This document shows, piece by piece, positions 41,943 through 50,200 of a stretch of 61,654 nucleotides of DNA. The stretch is taken from NCBI GenBank assembly GCA_946407735.1, contig CAMJPL010000016.1:1-61654 (forward strand). Direction: 5' to 3'. The position numbers and the translations under genes are program-made. The stretch's first letter is position 1. Each line of letters begins with the position of its first letter. The DNA comes from an uncultured Clostridia bacterium. GTDB lineage: Bacteria; Bacillota; Clostridia; Oscillospirales; CAG-272. The notes beneath the pieces were generated by a model. It made no database searches. It was not told the origin of the DNA and saw only the letters and a list, made by a program, of their open reading frames with translations.

Positions 41943-42971
41943 ATGATCGATTCACGAACCCTTCCGAAGACGATATACAGCGGCGCCTTCGACGCCGGGC
42001 GGAAATACATGTATTACAGCTTCACGCAGCAGCTCGTCAAGACCGACATGCAGGGCAATCTCATCGGCACCTGCGGCGGTCTCACCGGCCATCTCGGCTG
42101 CATCGCGTACAACTATGACGACGGCAAGGTCTACGGCTCGCTCGAGTACAAGGCGAAGCTGTCGTTCTACGCCGCGATATTCGACGTCGACAAGATCGAC
42201 CGCGTCGGGATGGACGCCGAGAAAGACGGAGTCATGACGACGGTGTATCTGCCCGACGTAGTCGACGATTTCACGGCGACGCTCGACGGCAGCGAGTTCG
42301 TCTTCAAGGGCGACGTGAACAAAAACTCAACCGATCACCGCTACGGCTGCTCCGGCATCGACGGCACCAGCTTCGGCCCGGTGTTCGGTCAGCCGAAGGA
42401 CAGCCCGAAGATGCTGATGATAACATACGGCATCTACCGCAACGACGAACGCACAGACAACGACTACCAGATCATCGTGCAGTACGACTGGCGCAAATTC
42501 GGCCGATACGCCAGGCCCCTGAATCAGGAGACCCACCACACCAGCGGCCCGAGGGCGGACGAGAAGTACTTCGTCTTCACCGGCAACACCGACTACGGCG
42601 TTCAGAACCTCGAGTACGACAGCGTATCGGGAAACTGGCTTATGTGCGTTTACAGGGGCGCGAAGCCGCAGTTCCCGAACAGGTATATGTATATCATAGA
42701 CGGCTCGAAAACGGCCGTAAAGACGGCGATATGGGGCCAGAAGACGCCCGAGATGCATCCGGTGCTCCAGCTGCTCGAGGACGGCGTGTATGACGAGAAA
42801 AGCGGCGTCTGGGGCTGGGATTTCGAGAGGGGAAGCACCGGCATCATCTGCCTCGGCGACGGTTACTGGTATCTCAGCCACGAGAACCACACCGAAAAGG
42901 GCAGCGAGACGACGGTCCACATGTATAAATGGACGGGCGAAGCCCCGCTCGGCTTCGAGGAGGTAAAGTGA
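41943..42971 (+). CDS. Unrecognised protein, possible beta-propeller
   Basis: This 342-residue protein has no signal peptide or membrane helix. The sequence is rich in Tyr, Trp, Gly and Asp and built of short strands ('KYMYYSFTQQLVKTDMQGNL', 'GCIAYNYDDGKVYGSLEYK', 'YFVFTGNTDYGVQNLEYD', 'GIICLGDGYWYLSHENH'). Such a pattern suggests a beta-propeller. I do not recognise the family. It shares a one-base stop/start overlap (TGATG) with the nitrilase-GDPD fusion, so the two proteins are probably made in equal amounts and work on one pathway. The substrate of that pathway is unknown. Confidence 0.6.
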   Translation: MIDSRTLPKTIYSGAFDAGRKYMYYSFTQQLVKTDMQGNLIGTCGGLTGHLGCIAYNYDDGKVYGSLEYKAKLSFYAAIFDVDKIDRVGMDAEKDGVMTTVYLPDVVDDFTATLDGSEFVFKGDVNKNSTDHRYGCSGIDGTSFGPVFGQPKDSPKMLMITYGIYRNDERTDNDYQIIVQYDWRKFGRYARPLNQETHHTSGPRADEKYFVFTGNTDYGVQNLEYDSVSGNWLMCVYRGAKPQFPNRYMYIIDGSKTAVKTAIWGQKTPEMHPVLQLLEDGVYDEKSGVWGWDFERGSTGIICLGDGYWYLSHENHTEKGSETTVHMYKWTGEAPLGFEEVK

Positions 42972-44611
42972 TGAAAGCCTATATCATCCAGCCGCCGTAT
43001 TCGGCCGATCTGTCGAAGATGGATGAGTATTTTGAGAAAAAGCTCGAACTCCTTGAATCCGTTCCCGGCGACGCCGACATCATCGTCCTGCCGGAGTACA
43101 GCGACGTGCCCTGCGCGACGGCTACGCTCGAAGACACCCTCGCGGCGTACGCGAAGTATCACGGAAGGCTGATGGACGCCTGCAGGGAGGCGGCGGTAAA
43201 GAAGCAGGCGGTCATCTTCGTCAACGCCTACGACGATACGCCGACGGGGCTTCGCAACACCACCTTCGCCCTCGACAAGGAGGGGAACATCGCCGGAAGG
43301 TACTATAAGCGCCATCTGCCGCCGTCCGAGCTCTACACGCTGGGGCTCGACAACAGCTACGCGCTCGAGAGCGAGGAGCCTTACACGGTCACGCTGTACG
43401 GTGTGAAATACGCCTTCCTCACCTGCTACGATTTCTATTTCTACGAGCTGTTCCCGAAGATCGCGAAGCAGAAGATCGACGTCATCATCGGCTGCTCGCT
43501 CCAGCGAAGCGACACGCATCAGGCGACCGAGATAATGTGCCGCTTCCTCGCCTACAACACGAACGCCTATGTCCTCCGCTCTTCCGTCAGCCTCGACGGC
43601 AGCGGCGATATCTGCGGCGCCTCGATGGCGGTCTCGCCCGACGGTACGGTGCTGGCGAACATGAAGTCGGACGTCGGCATCGCCTGCGCCGAGTTCGACC
43701 CGGAGGCGAAGTATCTCAAACCCGCCGGCTACGGCAATCCCCCCTCCCCGCACCATGAGTACATCGAGTTCGGACGCCGCCCGTGGCTCTACCGCACGGC
43801 CGGGCCTGCCGTGACGCCGACGGACGAGTTCATGCCCTACCCGAGGGTATGCGCGCACAGAGGCTTCTCGACGATAGCGCCGGAGAACAGCCTTCCCGCC
43901 TTCGGAGCCGCCGTCGCGATGGGAGCCGAGGAGATCGAGTTCGATCTCTGGTGGACGAAGGACGGCGAGGTCGTCTCGATCCACGACGCCGTGCTCGACC
44001 GCGTCTCGGACGGCAGCGGATACGTCTTTGATCACACCTACGCCGAGCTGCTGAAATACGATTTCGGCGTGAAGCACGGCGATAAGTTCAGGGGGATGAG
44101 GATCATCACCTTCGAGGAGATACTGAAGAAGCTCGCCTGCCACTGCGTGATGAACGTGCACCTCAAGGCAAAGGACGACATCAACCCGATATCGGAGGAG
44201 CATCTCAAAAAGGTGATCGCGCTGATACGCAAGTACGATGCCGAAAAATACTGCTACTTCATGTCGGGCAATCCCGCCATGCTGGAGCAGCTGCAGAGGC
44301 TCGCGCCGGACATCCCGCGCTGCGCCGGGGCCGGAGCCGACAAGCACGAGAACCTCGCCGAGAAGGCGATAAGATACAACTGCAAGAAGATCCAGCTCTT
44401 CCAGCCGTACTTCTCATCGAACCCGCCGGAGCATGTGCAGATGCAGATCGACATGTGCCACGAGCACGGCATAAAGGTGAACTACTTCTGGGCCGACGAT
44501 CCGGACGAGGCGATAAGGTATCTCGAAATGGGCGTCGACACCATCCTCTCGAACGACTACAACAGGGTCGCCCGTGCCGTCGAGGAATGGAAGAAGACAA
44601 AACAGGGCTGA
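42971..44611 (+). CDS. Nitrilase-superfamily amidase fused to glycerophosphodiester phosphodiesterase
   Basis: This 546-residue two-domain cytoplasmic enzyme has at residues 1-265 a carbon-nitrogen hydrolase with the catalytic triad Glu42 ('LPEYSD'), Lys113 ('YYKRHLPPS') and Cys152 ('LTCYDFY'). Residues 290-545 form a GDPD-type TIM barrel with 'CAHRGFSTIAPENSLPAF' (His296, Arg297), metal ligands Glu323 and Asp325 in 'IEFDLWWTKDGE', and His338 in 'SIHDA'. Both active sites look intact. The nitrilase part would hydrolyse an amide and the GDPD part a glycerophosphodiester. This could dismantle an N-acylated phosphodiester such as an N-acyl glycerophosphoethanolamine, but that substrate is speculation. 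Translationally coupled to the preceding gene. Confidence 0.88.
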   Translation: MKAYIIQPPYSADLSKMDEYFEKKLELLESVPGDADIIVLPEYSDVPCATATLEDTLAAYAKYHGRLMDACREAAVKKQAVIFVNAYDDTPTGLRNTTFALDKEGNIAGRYYKRHLPPSELYTLGLDNSYALESEEPYTVTLYGVKYAFLTCYDFYFYELFPKIAKQKIDVIIGCSLQRSDTHQATEIMCRFLAYNTNAYVLRSSVSLDGSGDICGASMAVSPDGTVLANMKSDVGIACAEFDPEAKYLKPAGYGNPPSPHHEYIEFGRRPWLYRTAGPAVTPTDEFMPYPRVCAHRGFSTIAPENSLPAFGAAVAMGAEEIEFDLWWTKDGEVVSIHDAVLDRVSDGSGYVFDHTYAELLKYDFGVKHGDKFRGMRIITFEEILKKLACHCVMNVHLKAKDDINPISEEHLKKVIALIRKYDAEKYCYFMSGNPAMLEQLQRLAPDIPRCAGAGADKHENLAEKAIRYNCKKIQLFQPYFSSNPPEHVQMQIDMCHEHGIKVNYFWADDPDEAIRYLEMGVDTILSNDYNRVARAVEEWKKTKQG

Positions 44612-44681
44612 TTTTCGCGAAAAGTGGTTTCCGCCCCCAGACCCCCACCTTCCCCAAAAGCTTTGCTGCAAGTTGTTTTTT
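44612..44681 (+). repeat. Dispersed palindromic element, half copy 5
   Basis: The 3' half of the element found whole at 19269 and 24329: 'TTCGCGAAAAGTGGTTTCCG', CCCCCAG, 'ACCCCCACCTTCCCC', 'AAAAGCTTTGCTGCAAG', T-run. It begins immediately after the GDPD stop codon; the 5' arm is missing. Confidence 0.8.
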
Positions 44682-44724
44682 ATGAGTTATATTAATCCAA
44701 CGATTCTGTTCGTGCAATATGAAA

Positions 44725-44758
44725 ACTCCGCGTCACCGAAGTGGCGCGGAGGCTTTTT
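44725..44758. terminator. Bidirectional terminator between convergent genes
   Basis: CTCCGCGTCAC, loop CGAA, GTGGCGCGGAG (one wobble pair), T-tract on the plus side and a shorter one on the minus side. It serves the nitrilase-GDPD gene and the minus-strand lipoprotein gene. Confidence 0.88.
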
Positions 44759-44792
44759 GCTTTATCGGTTAAATGTCCGGCATAATCCCTGA

Positions 44793-46256
44793 TCAGCCGA
44801 AGGTGTAGAATTCCTTTATGATCTCGAACTGCTTCGGCACCTTCTTGGCGCTCTTTTCGAGCGTCGAGGCGACCTTCGCGTTGTCGATGAAGCCGAGGAC
44901 ATCGCCGTAGACGTCGCTGCCCCACATGCCGAGGTCGAATATCTTGGTGGTGAAGATCAGCTTGAGCATCTCCTCGGATTCGGTGTCGCGGGTGCCCTTG
45001 CCCATGACCGAGCGGTCGATGACGGCCGGGGTGATGGTGTCCTGAGAGTAATATCCCATGACGTCGAGTATGAGCCCGGTGGACTGAAGATCGGTGTTGG
45101 TTATCGGCACGGCGTAGCAGGAGCCGGCGGCGGTGGAGAAGAAGGTGTAGTATTTATCCTGGTTCTCGTCGTATTTCGGGGTCGGGATGACGCCGAAATC
45201 GTCGACGGTCTTCTGGCGCATGCGGAAGAGCTGGTTCACCTGCTCGTGCATCGAGACGAAGATCTGACCGTTGTCGAACATATCGGTGATCTCCGGGTCG
45301 TTGAAGCCGTGGCTGACGATGGCGGAGGTGGTCACCGACTTCGCCGTCAGTCCCTCGCGCACCTTGTCGATGAGATTCACCAGCTTTTCGCTCTGGTTGA
45401 GGGTCGCGGTGCCCTCGCTGTCGACCTCGATGACGGTGATGCCGGCGGAGTTGATGAGGCGGTTGATGACGCCCTGATTGTCGCAGAAGCCGAAGGTGTC
45501 GGACGTCGTGAGCTTGCCGTCGCCGTCGACGTCGGAGCCGTAGGAATGGGTCATCTCGATCATGCGGTCGAGCGTCCATGTCCCGTCGCGGACCTGCTGA
45601 TAGGGGTATTCATATCCGATGCTGTCGGCGATCTTCTTGTTGAAGCAGACGATGGCCATGGCGAGGTTGTCGGTGTAGTTGATGTCGCCGGAGACGAAGT
45701 ACAGGTTCTTCGAGCCGAAGCTGTACATGCCGAGCGTCTCCTTGTCCCACCAGTCGTGCTCGAGTCCGAGGCTGTCGATGGTGTAAAGGTCGTAGAGATA
45801 GCCGTTGACCGACGACTGATACATGAACCACGCCGAGGCGCAGACGGCGTCGTAGGGGCAGTCTCCCGACTGCATCATCTTCTGCATCGTAGACAGGATA
45901 TCGGTCCAGGAGCACATATTCGTGCCGATGATCTTTATCCCGAGCTTGTCCTCGGCGAGGCGGTTGCGCTGATAGACGGCGTCGTCGATGATGTCGCCGG
46001 TCTCCTCGTCGAAGTCGACCTCGTTGAAGTCGTACTGGATCGAGTAGCCGATGTTGAAATCGCGCCCGCCGAGGTTCGCCCCGGCTGTGATCTCGTCGAT
46101 GATCGGCGTAGTGGTCTCGGCCTCGGTCTCGGGAGCGGAAGCCTGCGCGCCGCCGGGATCGCCGCCGGACGGAGCTGACGCCGCTTCGCCGCAGGCGGAT
46201 ACGGCACAGGCTGACATGATCAGAGCGAGAAGTGCCGCTAACAGTCTTTTTTGCAT
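44793..46256 (-). CDS. Extracellular solute-binding lipoprotein (paralogue 3)
   Basis: This 487-residue lipoprotein has a signal peptide ending 'AVSAC' (Cys22), an Ala/Thr/Pro linker and a solute-binding fold. Family signature: 'GDIIDDAVYQRNRLAEDKLG', 'LEHDWWDKETL', 'GTWTLDRMIEM' followed by the EF-hand-like loop 'DVDGDGKLTTSD', and 'PTPKYDENQDKYYTFFS'. It has no permease neighbours. It starts 54 bp after the HNH gene stop, with AAAGGA before the ATG, so it may be co-transcribed with that gene, although the two have nothing in common functionally. No clear promoter is seen in the gap. Confidence 0.88.
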   Translation of the reverse strand: MQKRLLAALLALIMSACAVSACGEAASAPSGGDPGGAQASAPETEAETTTPIIDEITAGANLGGRDFNIGYSIQYDFNEVDFDEETGDIIDDAVYQRNRLAEDKLGIKIIGTNMCSWTDILSTMQKMMQSGDCPYDAVCASAWFMYQSSVNGYLYDLYTIDSLGLEHDWWDKETLGMYSFGSKNLYFVSGDINYTDNLAMAIVCFNKKIADSIGYEYPYQQVRDGTWTLDRMIEMTHSYGSDVDGDGKLTTSDTFGFCDNQGVINRLINSAGITVIEVDSEGTATLNQSEKLVNLIDKVREGLTAKSVTTSAIVSHGFNDPEITDMFDNGQIFVSMHEQVNQLFRMRQKTVDDFGVIPTPKYDENQDKYYTFFSTAAGSCYAVPITNTDLQSTGLILDVMGYYSQDTITPAVIDRSVMGKGTRDTESEEMLKLIFTTKIFDLGMWGSDVYGDVLGFIDNAKVASTLEKSAKKVPKQFEIIKEFYTFG

Positions 46257-46310
46257 AGGTCTTTTTCCTTTCTGAAATATATATAAAAATGTTTTGCCGT
46301 TTTATCGGTT

Positions 46311-47156
46311 TCAGTTCGGCCCGTACGGATCGTACTTTGCCGATTTTCCGAGGTTGCAGGTACTGCACAGAGTCCTTAAATTGGAGATTTCCGTTTTCCC
46401 GCCCTTCGACACGGGGATTATATGATCGACATGCAGCTTCGCCCCGTCTTCGGAGGTTGCTCCGCAGAGAACACATCTGAAATTGTCTCTTTTCATAATT
46501 GAGTATCGAAGGGATGGGGTTACTAATTCTCTTTCACGGCTTCGAGTGCTTTTATAAATTTCGGCGTTATTAATACGTGTGTTAGCTTCATCTATGCATT
46601 CAATGATTTGAACATCATTGGGATTGATACTATCGTAATAGTATTTTCTGCCCTGAGGGGAAGAGTATTCTTTTGTAATGAGAGTGTTTGCTGTTATCAC
46701 AGGATGAAGTTTATACGAATCAAATATGCGTTCCTCATATTTTTTGAAATACGGATATTCTCTGTACTGCTCTTCGATCTCTGAGTTGTCTGAAACCATT
46801 ATTTCATTGAATCGTTTTATGTATTTTTTGTATGCAATACTGTTATAATATACTTTTTTCATGTATTCTATATAGTATTCTATATTGTCAGAAATACAAA
46901 TTATGAAAAAATCAGTCAGATCCAAACGGTCGAATTCGTGCTTGCTGCTGCATGTTCTGTTTAGTATTATAGGTTCCAGATCATAAAAGATAACACTTTT
47001 GTTTAATCTTTTGATTTCAGATATCTTTATGCTGTTATTTTCCGTATTTTCGAGATGTTTTTTCTTCAAATGTTTTGCTACAAATGCTATAATCAGGGCG
47101 ATGCCGATGATGAGCAACAATAGCAATAAGCATAAATAGAATAATCTATCATCCAT
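46311..47156 (-). CDS. Membrane-anchored HNH endonuclease-like protein
   Basis: This 281-residue protein has one strong N-terminal membrane helix (residues 4-26) and a basic stop-transfer ('KHLKKKH'). A long helical, Tyr/Ile-rich middle with no recognised domain follows. The C-terminal HNH domain (about 225-278) contains 'RDNFRCVLCGATSEDGAKL', 'HVDHIIPVSKGGKTEISNLR' and 'CSTCNLGKS', with two Cys pairs to bind structural zinc and the His-Asn-His-type core. It is strikingly AT-rich against its GC-rich neighbours, so it was probably acquired. The catalytic domain should lie on the cytoplasmic face. It follows the large helicase gene by 73 bp on the same strand. A role in phage defence is a plausible inference; a membrane-tethered nuclease acting on incoming DNA would fit. 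Confidence 0.82.
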   Translation of the reverse strand: MDDRLFYLCLLLLLLIIGIALIIAFVAKHLKKKHLENTENNSIKISEIKRLNKSVIFYDLEPIILNRTCSSKHEFDRLDLTDFFIICISDNIEYYIEYMKKVYYNSIAYKKYIKRFNEIMVSDNSEIEEQYREYPYFKKYEERIFDSYKLHPVITANTLITKEYSSPQGRKYYYDSINPNDVQIIECIDEANTRINNAEIYKSTRSRERELVTPSLRYSIMKRDNFRCVLCGATSEDGAKLHVDHIIPVSKGGKTEISNLRTLCSTCNLGKSAKYDPYGPN

Positions 47157-47229
47157 ATAGGCTGCTATCTCCTATATTTTTATTTACTGTGAACTCGGGT
47201 ATACAACACAGTTCTGATCCATCAGCGGC

Positions 47230-50200
47230 TCAATCAGACGATATGTTATCCTCCGCCTCAATCTCCGCCGCGCGGGCGGTTATCCTCGCAAGAAGGCTTT
47301 CTCCCTCGTCCCGGTGATCGTCCGCGCCGCCCGGGAGGACGCCATGGGCCGAAAGCTCGCCCTTTATCCTCTCCGTCACGCCGTCCGGGTCGAGATAAAA
47401 CTCGCTCGCCCTGACGCGGATGAACCGCCAGCCGGTCCGCTCGAGTATCGTCTGCCGCTCCATGTCGAGCCGCGACTCGTATCTCACGGCGTCGGCTCCT
47501 GTGAGCTCGGCGGCGCCGGTGCATTCGACGGCGACCGGCGCGGCGTCGGAGACGACGGTCATGTCGAGGCGGTAGCCGCCGACCCTGCGCCCGTTTTCGA
47601 CCCTGTAGCCCATTTCTGTCAGGCGCGACGATATCTCGCGCTCGAGTTCGGTCGCCTTGCCGGATGCGGCGGAGCCGGGGATGAAGGCGTCGGGATCGGC
47701 GGCGTAGTCGAGCAAGGTCTTTCTGATGTCGCCCGATTTCAGGTCTGTCGCCGGATCGAGCGAGCTTATCACAAAGAGCTGATCCTTCGCGCGGCTGGCG
47801 GCGACGTTGTAGCGCTTGCGGTAGGCGTCGTCGGGGCCGAAGCCCATGAGCTTGAGAGGACCGTCGCCGTCCGGGCTGTCGACGACGCTGAGGAAGATGA
47901 CGTCGCGCTCGTCGCCCTGAAAATCGGAGGCGTTGCCGCAGAGGATGCGGCGGCTGTCGATGTCGCGTATATCGACCGTCTCGTAGATCATGCGGTCGAT
48001 CAGCTTCGCCTGATCGTCGCCGAGGAGCGATATCACGCCGAAGGTCGAGCCCTTGTATTCCGGCGCTTCGAGGCAGGCTCTTAAAAGGCTGACGATCCGC
48101 CGCGCCTCGGCGGGGTTCGTCTTCCCCCTGCCGTCGCGCCCGCCGCCTTCGACGCGGATATCCGCCACAGACGGAAGGAGAGAACAGCTTCCCGAATCGC
48201 GCAGGGGCATTATCCTGCCGTCGTACGACAGCATGTTCGAGAAGCCGATTATCCTCGGCACGCAGCGGAAATGCTCGCGCAGCATCAGCGGCTGGAAGGT
48301 GGTGGCGGCGATGTCGTACAGCGACGTCTTCGCGTCGTATAGCTGCGAGTTCGGTATCACGCCGTTTATGTACATCTGGGCGAGGTTGTTCAGCGTCTCG
48401 GTCTCGACGCCGACCGCCATCGGGCTCACCTGCCTGTCGTCGCCGACGATGATGACCTTCTTCGCCATGTAAAGCACCGACAGCGCCGAGATGTCCGACT
48501 GGCTCGCCTCGTCTATGATGAGGATGTCGAAGCGGTTCACCGCCGGGTCGAGCGATTCCATGACGCGGCTGACCGGCATTATCCACGCCGGGACGGCCTG
48601 CTGGCAGCGCGACATCAGGCGTCTTGCCTCGGCTCTCAGCCTCGCGGCGTTCTTTCCGGTGCCCTTGCCGATCTTCTTTACCGTCTGCTTCCAGCCCTGC
48701 AGCGCCTGACGCATGCCGATGTCGAGCTCGGTGCGGGATATCAGGCTCCTCCACGCGCTTTTCTCGGCGTATTCGGAGGTGAGCTCGCGGTAGCGGCGGC
48801 TGAGTGAGGCGTTTTTCTTGAGCAGCGGGCTGAGCGGCGTCTTGACGGCGTTTTCGAGTATGCCGCTGAGCTGGCGGTATCTCCACGCCTCGTCGATGTG
48901 AGGCGGAACGGCTGTCCCGCCGTGGACGCCGGAGCGCTCGCGCACGGCGTCGGCCCATTTGGGAGCGACGGAGGCGAGCTCGGCGAGAAGGGCGGCGCGG
49001 CGGGTCTGGACGTCGTACTTTGTGTAAAGCGCCGCCATGCGGGCGTAAAGCCGCCGGTATTCATCGCCGTCCCTCGCCTCGATAGCGCCGAGCATCGAAA
49101 GGCAGAGCGGCGACGCCGCTCTCTTGCCGCTTCTGAGGACATCCCCGGCGGCTTTCAGCTTTTCCTCGGTCCCGCCTATCGACAGCGCCGTCGAGCAGAT
49201 ATTCACGGCGGACGGGAGCTCGGTCTTTACGACAGATATCAGCTTGTCTATCGCCGCTGGTATCGGATCGAGCGGGTCGAGCGAAAGGAACTGTCCGGGA
49301 TCGAATCCGGCGGCGGACAGCAGCGCCGAGAGCTCGGCTATGTCGGTGTCGAACCAGTCGAGCCAGCGCAGGATAGCCGATTTCCATCTCGCGGCGGCGT
49401 TTATCGGCGACTGAGGGTCGAGCTCGCGGAAGGCGGGAGCGCCGCCCTCCTTCATGAGACCGTTCCAGTACCCCTCGCAGACGGATGTCTCCCTGTCGAG
49501 CTCCAGCCTGTCGAGTATCAGGCGGCAGTCGTCGGCGCTCTGCGGCTGACGGCCGTCGACGGAGGCGGCTGATATCGCCTGCCTGAGATCGCCGCTCAGC
49601 ATGAGATCGAGCTTCGACACCTTTCCCTTCTTTTCGAGGTGATCTCTCAGCTTCGATATGAGGGCTGGGATCTCCGTCATCGGTACGTCTGGAGAGAAGG
49701 TTATCGTATGCCCGAACAGGCCGAGCGTCACCTTTTCGGAGAGGGCGTGGGTCTTTTCTATCTGTGCCGTCAGCACCGTCCATCTCGCGCGCGACGCGCC
49801 GCCCTGACGGCCGTCAGACGCCGCCGATCTCATCCACGAGCTGACCGTCTCGAATCCGGCGAGCCTCTCCGACAGCGCGGCGAGGGCTTCCTTCGTCGGC
49901 GATGACACCCGGCAGCTGCGCATCGGCGTCACGATAATGATGTCGCCGGTCCCGAGCCGGTCCGCCTCCCATCCGAGGGCGTCAAGCGTCTCGGCGAGAG
50001 CGGCCTTCTGCTCGGCGAGACCCGCCGTGAGGGCGTCGAATCCGGACGGCTCGGGGAGTTCTGATGGCGACGGGAGCCCGCATTCGAGCTCCGGCTCTTC
50101 GTCGGACGCAAGCTCGGCATTGGTGCGGTAGAGCTCGGCAAGGCGCTCATAGCCGAGCGGCAGGGGAGAATAAAGCCGCACGGGAGGCGGTATGTAGTCG

